This document shows, one piece after another, positions 1 through 8,232 of a stretch of 43,751 nt of DNA. The DNA comes from Planosporangium flavigriseum (GTDB lineage: Bacteria > Actinomycetota > Actinomycetes > Mycobacteriales > Micromonosporaceae). The position numbers and the translations under genes are program-made. The first letter of the stretch is position 1; each line of letters starts with the position of its first letter. The notes beneath the pieces were generated by a model. That model searched no databases, was not told the DNA's origin, and was given only the letters and a program-made list of their open reading frames with translations. The stretch lies in contig NZ_JAATVW010000030.1 of assembly GCF_011947225.1 (NCBI RefSeq), positions 1 to 43,751 on the forward strand, in the 5' to 3' direction.

Positions 1-1
1 C

Positions 2-337
2 GTCACCGTCTGCTACTACGGCGGCAAGGACCGAATCCAGGCCTCGGCCAAGGTCACCGGCGACAGCGCCGACCGGCTAAACAAATTGATCGAGACAGCC
101 CCGGCCGGCCGTAACCCGGTCCGCCCACCCCAGAGCTGCGACGCGAGCACCGACACGCCCCATCCGGACGCGGTCCTCCTGACCGGCAACCGCACCGTCC
201 GCGTCCGGTTCAGCACGTGCACCGGCCGCGGCATGGACGACGGCGCCAGGACCGCTCAGACGACCCGCAGCATCGTCCAGGCGATCATGGCGCCGATCCA
301 CACCGGCTACAGCGTCAGCGGCGACCTACCCGCATAA
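2..337 (+). CDS. C-terminal part of an unrecognised protein (5' end outside window)
   Basis: An open frame enters from the left edge and stops at 335-337 (TAA), giving about 111 residues with no in-frame stop. I do not recognise the family. The visible part is fairly polar and contains three cysteines (in VCYYGG, QSCDAS and FSTCTG), and ends in GYSVSGDLPA; there is no membrane segment. The Cys pattern could fit an exported protein with disulphides, but this is inference because the N-terminus is missing. It converges on the anthranilate synthase gene and the two 3' ends overlap by 31 bp, so no terminator fits between them. Coding status is supported by the lack of stops and by third-position GC bias, not by homology. 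Confidence 0.6.
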   Translation, partial: VTVCYYGGKDRIQASAKVTGDSADRLNKLIETAPAGRNPVRPPQSCDASTDTPHPDAVLLTGNRTVRVRFSTCTGRGMDDGARTAQTTRSIVQAIMAPIHTGYSVSGDLPA

Positions 338-2142
338 AGCAACGGTGCCACCAGCTCGCGCAGCAGGTCGATCCCGTGCTCGGTCAGCACCGACTCCGGG
401 TGGAACTGGACGCCCGCGAACGTCGGGCCGCGCAGCGCGTGGACCTCTCCGGAGTGCTGGTCCCGGCTCACCTCAACGCCCTCGAAAGCCGAGGAGCAGA
501 CGGCCGTGTACGTCGAATAGAAACCCACCCGCTCCGCCCGGCCGAAGAAGTCGATCTCGCGCTGCATGCCCTGATAGGGGCTGTCCTTGCGGTGCAGCGG
601 TAGGCCGAGGGCGCCCGCCAGCACCTGATGGCCGAGGCAGATCGCCAGCATCGGCTGCCGCGCTGCCAGCAGATCGCGCACGAGCCGGTCCAACGCAAAA
701 ATCTTGGGATCGGCGAGATCACCCGGATCTCCCGGCCCCGGTCCGACCACGACCAGGTCAAACCCCTCACGATCAAAATCTTCACGGTACGAGCGGAGCG
801 TCACCCCGAACCCCAGCGCGCGCAGTTGGTGGGCGAGCATGCCGGTGAACGTGTCCTCGGCGTCCACGACGAGCACCCGACGGCCGTCGAAGACCGGCGA
901 AGCGACCCGTTCCTCAAGCCAAAATGAAGCCAGCGTGTCGTTGCGGCGCGCCAGCCCCGCCTGTACCTGATCATCAGCAACCAGGACGGCAGGAGCCGAA
1001 GCATCGCCACTCCCCCGCAGCCCGAGCGCGGCCATGACCCCGGCGGCCTTGGCATAGGTCTCGGCGACCTCGTGCTCCGGTGTCGAGTGCCGGACCAGCG
1101 TCGCCCCGACCGGCACCCGCAGCTCACCCTCGGCGGAAAAGACCGCGGTACGGATCAGGATCGGTGCGTCGAGCGTCTGCCTACCGAGAGTGTCCCGGCC
1201 GATCAGAGCGAGAACTCCGCCGTAGTACCCACGCCCACGCTGCTCGTGGCGGGCCACCACCCGGCATGCGTTCTCGATCGGGCTGCCGACGACGGTCGGC
1301 GCGAACATCGTCTCCCGCAGCACCTCACGCGCGTCCTTCGAGCCGCGCCCGACCAGCAGGTACTCGGTGTGCGTCAAGTGGGCCATCTGCTTGAGGTACG
1401 GACCGACGACCTGGCCACCCCGATCCGCGACGGTCGCCATCATTTTGAGCTCCTCGTCGAGCACCATGTACAACTCGTCGGTCTCCTTGCGGTCGGCGAG
1501 AAACGCCAGGAGCTCGTCACGGTCCGGACCGCCCGCGGGGTGGCGGTAGGTGCCGCTGATCGGGTTCATCATGACCAGGCCGTCGTCGACGCTGACGTGC
1601 CGTTCGGGGGTGGCACCGACGAACGTCAGCGAACCGGTGTGCACCAGGAAGGTCCAGTACGCTCCGCGCTCGTCGCGCAGCAATCGGGCGAACGCGGCCA
1701 GGGCGGCGGCAAGCGGGTCTCCGTCGACGGACGCCTCGAAGACCCGGTGGATGACGAAGTTGGAGCCCTCGCCGCGGCCGATCTCGTCTCGGAGCACGTC
1801 TTCGACGATCCGCGCATACGAAGCGTCATCCACGTCGAAGGCACCGCCACGGACCCGCGGCGGCGAAGACGGCAGCCCCGCCAGCACCTCGTCGACCGGC
1901 GCCTCGGCATAACCGCCGATCGGCAGGTACAGCAGCGCAGCGCCGTCGTCGACGGCCTCGAAGCCGCGCTCGCGCACCTGCCGATAAGGCACAAGCGCGA
2001 GGACGTCCGGACCGGCCGAAGCGTCGTCGCGCAGGGGCAGTTCGGCGAGGGACGAGGCCGTCTCGACCGTACCCGTCAGGATCTCGACATGGTCGCGGCC
2101 CTCGCGACGCAGCAGCGCGAACGGGCCCTCGGGGATCTCCAC
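307..2142 (-). CDS. trpEG: Fused anthranilate synthase (TrpE-TrpG / PhzE type)
   Basis: This 611-residue protein joins a chorismate-binding synthase domain (about residues 80-390) to a class I glutamine amidotransferase (about 415-605). It should convert chorismate plus glutamine to anthranilate or, if PhzE-like, to 2-amino-2-deoxyisochorismate. The amidase triad is visible: Cys502 in ICLGHQ, then His581 and Glu583 in QFHPES. The synthase motif reads PISGTYRHP, which resembles PhzE more than classical TrpE (PIAGTRPRG). No other phenazine genes are present, and a Trp-codon leader lies upstream, which argues for tryptophan supply. I chose the GTG at 2142 because GAGAGG sits 7 nt before it; an in-frame GTG at 2172 has no such site. 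Fused, attenuator-controlled genes of this kind are known in Streptomyces venezuelae. Confidence 0.88.
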   Translation of the reverse strand: MEIPEGPFALLRREGRDHVEILTGTVETASSLAELPLRDDASAGPDVLALVPYRQVRERGFEAVDDGAALLYLPIGGYAEAPVDEVLAGLPSSPPRVRGGAFDVDDASYARIVEDVLRDEIGRGEGSNFVIHRVFEASVDGDPLAAALAAFARLLRDERGAYWTFLVHTGSLTFVGATPERHVSVDDGLVMMNPISGTYRHPAGGPDRDELLAFLADRKETDELYMVLDEELKMMATVADRGGQVVGPYLKQMAHLTHTEYLLVGRGSKDAREVLRETMFAPTVVGSPIENACRVVARHEQRGRGYYGGVLALIGRDTLGRQTLDAPILIRTAVFSAEGELRVPVGATLVRHSTPEHEVAETYAKAAGVMAALGLRGSGDASAPAVLVADDQVQAGLARRNDTLASFWLEERVASPVFDGRRVLVVDAEDTFTGMLAHQLRALGFGVTLRSYREDFDREGFDLVVVGPGPGDPGDLADPKIFALDRLVRDLLAARQPMLAICLGHQVLAGALGLPLHRKDSPYQGMQREIDFFGRAERVGFYSTYTAVCSSAFEGVEVSRDQHSGEVHALRGPTFAGVQFHPESVLTEHGIDLLRELVAPLLYAGRSPLTL

Positions 2143-2199
2143 TGGGTTTCCTCTCGGTCTGGCCGCCTGCACGAGGCGGAAAGACCGCGGAAACGCCGA

Positions 2200-2221
2200 C
2201 GGCCGCCTCGAAAGGCGGCCG
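2200..2221 (-). terminator. trp attenuator hairpin
   Basis: A perfect 9-bp stem, CGGCCGCCT / AGGCGGCCG, closes a UUCG tetraloop in the minus-strand transcript, 39 nt after the leader stop codon and 58 nt before the synthase start. The following U-tract is poor (GTTTCC, TCTTTCC), as is usual for high-GC actinobacterial terminators. It is taken as the terminator fold of the attenuator. Confidence 0.75.
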
Positions 2222-2258
2222 CGGATGGTCAGGTCACGCGCGGGTAAGGATGGCCGCC
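2213..2258 (-). promoter_or_regulatory. Competing antiterminator pairing in the trp leader
   Basis: The transcript has GGCGGCC at 2258-2252, two nt after the leader stop codon. It is complementary to GGCCGCC in the 5' arm of the attenuator hairpin (2220-2214). A ribosome stalled at the Trp codons would leave this segment free to pair and block the terminator; a ribosome at the stop codon would cover it and let the terminator form. The pairing is read directly from the sequence; the mechanism is inferred from classical trp attenuation. Confidence 0.65.
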
Positions 2259-2260
2259 GG

Positions 2261-2296
2261 TCAGGCGGGCCACCAGAAGTTCAAACGCGCGGACAT
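2261..2296 (-). CDS. trpL: trp leader peptide (MSARLNFWWPA)
   Basis: An 11-codon ORF, too short for ordinary gene finding, lies between der and the anthranilate synthase gene. It encodes MSARLNFWWPA, with two adjacent TGG codons (Trp8-Trp9) three codons before its TGA stop. No Shine-Dalgarno is seen; instead a TACACT -10 box lies exactly 7 nt before the ATG, so the leader may be translated from a leaderless mRNA. Ribosome stalling at the Trp codons would control folding of the downstream hairpin. The combination of tandem Trp codons, an anthranilate synthase gene downstream and competing hairpins makes the call strong, though it is not experimentally shown. Confidence 0.85.
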   Translation of the reverse strand: MSARLNFWWPA

Positions 2297-2303
2297 GATC
2301 AAC

Positions 2304-2312
2304 AGTGTATCA
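2304..2312 (-). promoter_or_regulatory. Extended -10 promoter for the trp leader
   Basis: TGATACACT reads as an extended -10 element (TGnTAnnnT) with TACACT at 2309-2304. Its TGA is the der stop codon. The -10 box ends 7 nt before the leader ATG, so transcription is predicted to start at or near the A of that ATG. No good -35 box is seen. Confidence 0.5.
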
Positions 2313-3779
2313 GCCCCGGCTGCGCCCGTTCTTCTTCCGGGGACGTACCGACACGTGGATCGGCGAACCGGCGAAGTCGAACTCCTCGCGCAGCTTGCGC
2401 TCCACGAAGCGCACGTAGCCGGGATCGAGCGGCCCGGTGGTGAACAGCACGAATCGCGGCGGACACGTGCCCGCCTGGGTGGCGAACAGGATGCGGGGCG
2501 CCCGACCACCGCGTACCGGGTGCGGGGTGGCCTGTACGAGCGCGGTGAGGAACTGGTTGAGCCGGCCGGTCGGCACCCGCCGAGACCAGTTCTCCAGCGC
2601 CGTCCGAAGGGCCGGGGCGAGCTTGTCGACCGCCCGGCCGGTCATGGCCGACACGTTGAGGCGCAGCGCCCACGGCACGCGCCGCAGGTCCCGCTCGATC
2701 TCGCGGGACAGCTGGTGCCGGCGGTCCTCGTCGACGAGGTCCCACTTGTTGAACGCGATGATCAGCGCCCGGCCGGCCTCGGCGACCATGGTGATGATGC
2801 GCTGGTCCTGCTCGCTGATCGGCTCGTGGGCGTCCAGCAGCACGATGGCCACCTCGGCCGCCTCGATCGCGGCGGCGGTGCGCAGGCTGGCGTAGTACTC
2901 GGTACCGCTGGCAAAACCGACGCGCTTGCGCAGGCCCGCGGTGTCGACGAAGTTCCAGACCTCGCCACCGACGCTGACCAGGCTGTCGACCGGGTCGACC
3001 GTGGTGCCGGCGATCGCGTCAACGACCGCCCGCTCCTCCTTGGCAAGCCGGTTCAGCAGGCTGGACTTGCCGACGTTGGGGCGGCCCACGAGCGCGACGC
3101 GGTGGGGGCCGCGCGGCCGGGCCACGCCGGTGGGCTCCTCGGGTATCGCGGCGAGGACGGCGTCGAGCAGGTCACCCGAGCCGCGTCCGTGCAGCGCCGA
3201 CACCGGGTGCGGCTCGCCGAGGCCCAGCGACCACAGGTGGGCGGACTCGGCCTCCTGCCGGGCGTTGTCGACCTTGTTGGCTACGAGTACCACCGGCTTG
3301 CCGCCGCGGCGCAGCATGCGCACGGCCGCCTCGTCGTCGTCGGTCGCGCCGACCCTCGCGTCGACCACGAACAGCACCACGTCGGCCGTCAGCACGGCGG
3401 CCTCGGCCTGGGCGGCGATCGCCTTGGCCCGGTCGCGCGCGTCGCGCTCCCAGCCGCCGGTGTCGACGATCGTGAACTTGCGCCCGGACCACAGCGCGTC
3501 GTAGGCGACCCGGTCGCGGGTCACGCCGGGTACGTCCTCGACGACCGCCTGCCGGCGGCCGATGATCCGGTTGACCAGGGTGGACTTGCCGACGTTCGGC
3601 CGTCCGACGACCGCCACGACCGGCACCGGCCCCTCGTCGACCTCTTCGATGTCGCCCTCGGCGGCCTCGGCCTCCTCGAAGTCGGCTTCGTCGAACTCCT
3701 GGAAGTCCGCTTCGTCAAAGTCTTCCTCGTGGAAGTCGACCTGATCCAGCTCGGTCCGGTCCGATTCGTTCATAGTCAC
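2310..3779 (-). CDS. der: Ribosome-assembly GTPase Der (EngA)
   Basis: A 489-residue tandem GTPase needed for 50S subunit maturation. Both G domains are clear: GRPNVGKST near residues 59-67 and again near 234-242, with NKVD and NKWD specificity motifs, followed by the C-terminal KH-like domain. The first ~50 residues are a strongly acidic extension with [17 protein letters not shown]-like repeats, a common feature of actinobacterial Der. The GTG start overlaps the cmk stop (GTGA); an ATG six nt further in (3773) is an equally possible start. It is the last gene of a cmk-der pair and its stop codon is embedded in the trp leader promoter. Confidence 0.96.
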   Translation of the reverse strand: MTMNESDRTELDQVDFHEEDFDEADFQEFDEADFEEAEAAEGDIEEVDEGPVPVVAVVGRPNVGKSTLVNRIIGRRQAVVEDVPGVTRDRVAYDALWSGRKFTIVDTGGWERDARDRAKAIAAQAEAAVLTADVVLFVVDARVGATDDDEAAVRMLRRGGKPVVLVANKVDNARQEAESAHLWSLGLGEPHPVSALHGRGSGDLLDAVLAAIPEEPTGVARPRGPHRVALVGRPNVGKSSLLNRLAKEERAVVDAIAGTTVDPVDSLVSVGGEVWNFVDTAGLRKRVGFASGTEYYASLRTAAAIEAAEVAIVLLDAHEPISEQDQRIITMVAEAGRALIIAFNKWDLVDEDRRHQLSREIERDLRRVPWALRLNVSAMTGRAVDKLAPALRTALENWSRRVPTGRLNQFLTALVQATPHPVRGGRAPRILFATQAGTCPPRFVLFTTGPLDPGYVRFVERKLREEFDFAGSPIHVSVRPRKKNGRSRG

Positions 3780-4444
3780 TGTCGCGTCGCCCCGTCCACC
3801 AGTGCCTTCAAATGCGCCACGACTTCGTCGATACCCAGCTCGGTGCTGTCGAGCACCACCGCGTCGTCGGCCTGGCGCAGGGGATCAGCCGCCCGACTGG
3901 AGTCGAACGTGTCGCGGCGGGCCAGATCCGCCACGGTCGCCGCGAGGTCGGCCGCGTTCTCGGCGCTGCGCCGGCGGCCCCGCTCATCCTCCGACGCGGT
4001 CAGGTACACCTTCAGGTCGGCGTCGGGCGCGACGACGGTGCCGATATCACGGCCCTCAACGATGATGCGCGGCTCGGCGGCGATGATCTGGCGCTGCTGG
4101 GCGACCAGCCGCGCGCGGACGGCGGGTACCGCCGCGACCGGCGACACGGCCGCGGTCACCTCAGGCCCGCGGATCGGACCGTCGACCGGGGTGTCGTCCA
4201 CGCTGATGTGCGGATCCCGCGGATCGGTGTTGATGGTGAGGACCACGTTGTCGGCGATCTTGGCGACCGCTTCGGCATCGGCCGGGTCGATCCCGTCCCG
4301 CAGGACCGCCCAGGTCACCGCCCGGTACATCGCCCCGGTATCCAGGTAGCGCGCGTCCAGCGCGACGGCGAGACGACGCGAGACGGTGGACTTGCCGGAC
4401 CCCGAGGGCCCGTCCACGGCCACCACGCAACGCTGTTCGCTCAC
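3776..4444 (-). CDS. cmk: Cytidylate kinase
   Basis: A 222-residue kinase that phosphorylates CMP/dCMP to the diphosphates. The P-loop GPSGSGKST lies at residues 13-21; the [13 protein letters not shown] segment and the EGRDIGTVV motif are typical of bacterial Cmk. It starts with ATG ([15 protein letters not shown]) and overlaps der by 4 nt, so the two are probably translationally coupled. It follows the pseudouridine synthase gene after a 71-nt gap. Confidence 0.96.
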   Translation of the reverse strand: MSEQRCVVAVDGPSGSGKSTVSRRLAVALDARYLDTGAMYRAVTWAVLRDGIDPADAEAVAKIADNVVLTINTDPRDPHISVDDTPVDGPIRGPEVTAAVSPVAAVPAVRARLVAQQRQIIAAEPRIIVEGRDIGTVVAPDADLKVYLTASEDERGRRRSAENAADLAATVADLARRDTFDSSRAADPLRQADDAVVLDSTELGIDEVVAHLKALVDGATRQ

Positions 4445-4515
4445 TCTGCCTGCCTCCGATGCGCTTCCACGACCCCCTCAATAATGCCGGGCGTTACCTC
4501 ACGGCTTCCCGCCGG

Positions 4516-5256
4516 CTACCCTTCCACGGCCTTGAACAGGGCGGCGACCTCCGCATTGGTCAACCGGCGGGTACGTCCGGGCTTGAGATCGCCGAGCCGG
4601 ATCGGCCCGATCGCGGTACGGATGAGGCGGTTGACCGGGTGGCCGACCTCCTCGAACATGCGCCGGACGATGTGCTTGCGGCCCTCGTGAATGACGACCT
4701 CGACCAGGGCGGTGCGCTGGTGGGCGTCCACCAGCTTGAACTGATCGACCCGGGCTGGCCCGTCCTCCAGCTCCACGCCGGCCAGCAACTGACGCCCGAC
4801 CGCGCGCGGCACCGGGCCCGCCACCTCGGCACGGTAGGTCTTGGCCACCTCGTACGAGGGGTGCATGAGCCGGTGCGCGAGGGTGCCGTCGTTGGTGAGC
4901 AGCAGCAGCCCCTCACTGTCGGCGTCCAGCCGACCGACGTGGTAGACCCGCTGGTCGACGTTGCCGACGTAGTCGGCGAGGGCCTCCCGGCCACGCTCGT
5001 CGGCCATCGTCGACACCACGCCGCGCGGCTTGTTCATGGCGATGTACACGAGCTTCTGGTTCGTGACCACCCGCTCGCCGTCGACGTGGATCGCGTCGGT
5101 CTCGGGGTCGGCCTTGTCCCCCAAGGTCGCGCGCTTGCCGTTGACGGTGACCCGACCGGCCGCGATCAGCTCCTCGGAGGCCCGGCGCGAGCCGACCCCG
5201 GCAGCGGCGAGGACCTTTTGCAACCGTTGGGTGTTCTCTGACTCAACCCTGGGCAT
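4516..5256 (-). CDS. rluB: 23S rRNA pseudouridine synthase, RluB/RsuA family
   Basis: A 246-residue enzyme that isomerises uridine in 23S rRNA (or 16S, if RsuA-like). An N-terminal S4 RNA-binding domain (about residues 8-60, LQKVLAAAGVGSRRASEELI) is followed by the catalytic domain with the aspartate motif GRLDADSEGLLLLTND. The ATG at 5256 lies inside the 3' end of scpB (14-nt overlap). Its place between scpB and cmk is the standard actinobacterial order; the exact target uridine cannot be told from sequence. Confidence 0.93.
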   Translation of the reverse strand: MPRVESENTQRLQKVLAAAGVGSRRASEELIAAGRVTVNGKRATLGDKADPETDAIHVDGERVVTNQKLVYIAMNKPRGVVSTMADERGREALADYVGNVDQRVYHVGRLDADSEGLLLLTNDGTLAHRLMHPSYEVAKTYRAEVAGPVPRAVGRQLLAGVELEDGPARVDQFKLVDAHQRTALVEVVIHEGRKHIVRRMFEEVGHPVNRLIRTAIGPIRLGDLKPGRTRRLTNAEVAALFKAVEG

Positions 5257-6052
5257 TTGCTATCTCATCCACATCATCGGGTAGGAACGGGGCCAGCGGC
5301 GGCAACTCGTCGATGCTGTTGATGCCCAGTTTTTCCATGAACAGTGCTGTTGTGCGATACAGGAAGGCACCGCTTTCGGGCTCGCTGCCGCAGTCCTCGA
5401 CCAGGCCGCGGGCCAGCAGGGTACGCACGACGCCGTCGCAGTTGACGCCACGGATCACCGAGATCCGGGACCGGGTGACGGGCTGCTTGTACGCGATGAC
5501 GGCGAGGGTTTCCAGTGCCGCCTGCGTCAGTCGTACCTGCTGCCCGTCGAGGACGAAGCGCTCCACGTACGCGGCGTAGTCGGCCCGGGTGTACAACCGC
5601 CAGCCACCCGCGGCGCGCCGCAGCTCGAACCCACGACGCTGTTCGGTGTACTCGCCGACGAGGTCGACGAGTACGGCCAGGATGCGGTCGGTGGGCTGGT
5701 CGAGCACCTCCGCGAGGGTCATCTCGGACACCGGCTCGTCGATGACCAGGAGGATCGCCTCGACCGCGCCGCGCAGCTCAACCGGGTCCTCGAAGCGGAT
5801 CGCAGCGGGCGGTTCAGGCTCAGCGGCCGGCTCAGGCTCAGGCTCAGCGGCCGGCTCAGGCTCAGCGGCCGGCTCAGGCTCGGCCTCTGCAACCGGTTCA
5901 GCCTCCGCCGCAGGCTCAGCCTCGACCGACTCGACCTCGGCAACGGGCTCAGGATCAGATACCGGAGCGGGCGCGGGCGGACGTTCCCACGGCGGAATCC
6001 ACGTCGCCGCCTGGTCCGCGAGCGACCGGGCAGCCGCGTCATCGCCGCTCAC
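5243..6052 (-). CDS. scpB: Segregation and condensation protein B
   Basis: A 269-residue subunit of the SMC-ScpA-ScpB condensin. The winged-helix ScpB core occupies about residues 85-260 (RFEDPVELRGAVEAILLVIDEPVS ... and the ALETLAVIAYKQPVTR segment). The first ~80 residues are a low-complexity Glu/Pro/Ala region built from repeated AEPEP units, encoded by a short tandem DNA repeat, and are not part of the family core. Its GTG start overlaps the scpA stop by 4 nt. Confidence 0.94.
   Translation of the reverse strand: MSGDDAAARSLADQAATWIPPWERPPAPAPVSDPEPVAEVESVEAEPAAEAEPVAEAEPEPAAEPEPAAEPEPEPAAEPEPPAAIRFEDPVELRGAVEAILLVIDEPVSEMTLAEVLDQPTDRILAVLVDLVGEYTEQRRGFELRRAAGGWRLYTRADYAAYVERFVLDGQQVRLTQAALETLAVIAYKQPVTRSRISVIRGVNCDGVVRTLLARGLVEDCGSEPESGAFLYRTTALFMEKLGINSIDELPPLAPFLPDDVDEIANAQG
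5814..5892 (-). repeat. Tandem repeat coding AEPEP units in scpB
   Basis: Imperfect tandem copies of a roughly 18-24 bp unit containing GGCTCAGCGGCCGGCTCA give the Glu-Pro-Ala linker of ScpB. Copy number is likely to vary between strains by slippage. Confidence 0.6.
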
Positions 6053-7002
6053 TGCGCCTCCTCCTCAACACTCTTAGTCTCGTCCTCGCCGTACTCGTCG
6101 ATGTCGAGACCACCGCCGGCGTCGTCCCTGCCGGTCCACCGCACGTTCAGCTCGCCGAGCGCCTGCACCTGGTCGAAGCCGACCAGGCCTTCCCGGTACA
6201 GCTCCAGTAGCGCCAGGAACCGCGCCACGACCTCCAGGGTGCTGTCACAGTCGACGCACAGCGTACGGAAGGAGGCCACACGGAGCCGAATCAGCTGCTC
6301 ACGGATCTTTTCAGCGTGCTCACGAACGCTGACGCGCACCATGTGGATGTGCTCGATCGACACCACCGGCGGCACCTTGGGGGCGAACGCCTTCATCGCG
6401 AGCGCGGCGAGGCGCTCCGGCCCGATGCCCAGGACCATGTCGGGCAGCGCCTCGGCGTAGCGCGGTTCGAGCTGGACCTGGCGGGGCCACCGGCGGGACG
6501 CGACCGCCTCCATCCCGGAGATCGCGGCGGCGGCCTCCTTGAACGCCTTGTACTGCAGGAGCCGCGCGAACAGCAGGTCGCGCGCCTCCAGCAGGGCCAG
6601 ATCCTCCTCGTCCTCGACCGCGGCCGCGGGTAGCAGCCGGGCCGCCTTCAGGTCGAGGAGCGTCGCCGCGATGACGAGGAACTCGCTGGCCTCGTCGAGG
6701 TCCCAGTCGTCGCCCATGGCGCGGATGTACGCGATGAACTCGTCGGTGACCTGATGCAGCGCTACCTCGGTGACGTCGAGCTTGTGCTTGCCGATGAGCT
6801 GCAGCAGCAGGTCGAACGGGCCGGTGAAGTTGGCCAGCCGGACGGTGAAGCCGGCCGGGGCGTCGTCAGCAGCCGGGGTGCCGTCGACACCCGCGGCAGC
6901 CTCGTCGACGAGCCCGGACGCCCCGTCAACAGGCGCCGGCACCTCATCGACAGGCACGGTCGTCTCGTCGACAGGCGCGGTCACCCGAAGACCGTAGCTC
7001 AC
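6049..7002 (-). CDS. scpA: Segregation and condensation protein A
   Basis: A 317-residue kleisin of the SMC condensin complex. The typical start of the family, FTVRLANFTGPFDLLLQLI, begins near residue 48, preceded by a Val-Asp-rich head with several PVDE/PVDG repeats. The C-terminal winged helix carries FLALLELYREGLVGFDQ. The GTG start at 7002 gives the longest form; no strong ribosome site discriminates among the starts in the head. It is 60 nt downstream of parA and overlaps scpB by 4 nt. Confidence 0.94.
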   Translation of the reverse strand: MSYGLRVTAPVDETTVPVDEVPAPVDGASGLVDEAAAGVDGTPAADDAPAGFTVRLANFTGPFDLLLQLIGKHKLDVTEVALHQVTDEFIAYIRAMGDDWDLDEASEFLVIAATLLDLKAARLLPAAAVEDEEDLALLEARDLLFARLLQYKAFKEAAAAISGMEAVASRRWPRQVQLEPRYAEALPDMVLGIGPERLAALAMKAFAPKVPPVVSIEHIHMVRVSVREHAEKIREQLIRLRVASFRTLCVDCDSTLEVVARFLALLELYREGLVGFDQVQALGELNVRWTGRDDAGGGLDIDEYGEDETKSVEEEAQ

Positions 7003-7062
7003 GACCCCATGCTCACCGGCGAGGCACCGATGAAATAGGACGAAATCACAGGCGCGGCGGCC

Positions 7063-8004
7063 TTACCTGTCGTCCCGCTCGGCCTGCGCCGCGATGACCT
7101 CCCGGGCGAGTTGCCGGTAGTTGCGCGCACCGGACGAGGCCGGGTCGAGCGTGGTGATCGGGGTGCCGGCCACGGTGGACTCCGGGAACTTCACGGTCTT
7201 GGTGACCACCGTCTGGTACACCTTGTCGCCGAACGCCTCGACCACCCGCTGGAGCACCTGGCGGCAGTGGGTCGTCCGGCTGTCGTACATCGTGGCGAGA
7301 ATGCCCTCGAGGTCGAGGTCGAAGTTGAGCCGTTCGCGCACCTTGTCGATGGTGTCCAGCAGCAACGCCACCCCGCGGAGGCTGAAGAACTCGCACTCGA
7401 GCGGGATCAGCACCCCGTGGGCGACGGTCAGCGCGTTGATCGCAAGCAGGCCCAGCGACGGCTGGCAGTCGATGAGGATGAAGTCGTAGTCGCGCAGCAC
7501 CGGCCGGAGCGCCCGCGCGAGGGCCATCTCCCGGGCCACCTCGTTGACGAGCTGGATCTCGGCGGCGGAGAGGTCGATGTTGGCCGGCAGCAGGTGCAGA
7601 CCGGCCACGTCGGTCTTGATGCGGATGTCCTCGATGCCGACCTCGGGGTCCATCAGCAGGTTGTAGACCGACAGCTCCAGCTCATGCGGGTTGACGCCGA
7701 GCCCGACCGAGAGCGCGCCCTGCGGGTCGAAGTCGACCAGCAGCACCCGCCGGCCGTACTCGGCGAGAGCCGCGCCCAGGTTGATCGTGGTGGTCGTCTT
7801 GCCGACGCCGCCCTTCTGGTTGGCCATCGCGATGATGCGCGCCGGGCCGTGCCGGTCGATCGGGAACGGATCCGGGATGGGCCGCCGCGTGGTGTACGCC
7901 GTCGGATCGGCGGGACCGAGATGCGCGCCGAGATCCATGGCGGACTGCTGCTCCGCCCGAAGCACAGAGGTCCACGCCTCTGCCTGCTGCTCGCCAATGC
8001 CCAT
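7063..8004 (-). CDS. parA: ParA-family ATPase
   Basis: A 313-residue Soj/ParA-type ATPase. The deviant Walker A KGGVGKTTT lies near residue 63, with LLVDFDPQG (Walker A' region) and the DYDFILIDCQPSLG Walker B region following. The ~55-residue head is variable. No parB is next to it, so this is the scpA-linked paralogue found in actinobacteria (as Rv1708 in M. tuberculosis) rather than the origin-linked parAB pair. It probably helps position DNA or another cargo; the cargo is not known from sequence. Confidence 0.9.
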   Translation of the reverse strand: MGIGEQQAEAWTSVLRAEQQSAMDLGAHLGPADPTAYTTRRPIPDPFPIDRHGPARIIAMANQKGGVGKTTTTINLGAALAEYGRRVLLVDFDPQGALSVGLGVNPHELELSVYNLLMDPEVGIEDIRIKTDVAGLHLLPANIDLSAAEIQLVNEVAREMALARALRPVLRDYDFILIDCQPSLGLLAINALTVAHGVLIPLECEFFSLRGVALLLDTIDKVRERLNFDLDLEGILATMYDSRTTHCRQVLQRVVEAFGDKVYQTVVTKTVKFPESTVAGTPITTLDPASSGARNYRQLAREVIAAQAERDDR

Positions 8005-8232
8005 CTACTTCCCGCCCCCTCCCGGTGGCACACACCCGCCGCCCGGGTCCGCACCGGTTCGCCGACTCCAGGCACGCGCGGAAATGGCCGTCGCCCGACT
8101 GTACGCCACGACCAACCTAAATCTCCTTACAGGACACGGCGTGTCGTTACCGCGACAAGCCAAATACTGCCTGTGAACGGCAGGTAGACAGCCGATCCCG
8201 CACGAACGATGTACCCGAAAAGGGGCAATATG
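8005..8232. other. 228-bp intergenic region upstream of parA
   Basis: No ORF is supported here. It lies between the xerD stop and the parA start, both on the minus strand, and should hold the promoter of the parA-scpA-scpB-rluB-cmk-der series. A short hairpin CTGCC-TGTGAAC-GGCAG is at about 8168-8184 and could weakly end xerD transcription. I do not see a convincing -10/-35 pair. Confidence 0.4.

Noticed and set aside
307-2142. Start of a phenazine cluster
   Set aside because: Only a PhzE-like motif is present; no phzB, phzD, phzF or phzG homologue lies in the window and the leader is tryptophan-specific.
2250-4349. A 699-codon plus-strand open frame opposite der and cmk
   Set aside because: It is the mirror of highly GC-biased genes; the sequence has no domain logic and der/cmk on the other strand are certain. 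The same applies to long plus-strand frames at 1072-2247, 11332-13233, 15959-18142, 22978-24882 and 25692-27626.
7063-8004. Origin-proximal parAB/parS locus
   Set aside because: No parB gene or parS-like 16-bp palindrome was seen; this is the scpA-linked ParA paralogue.
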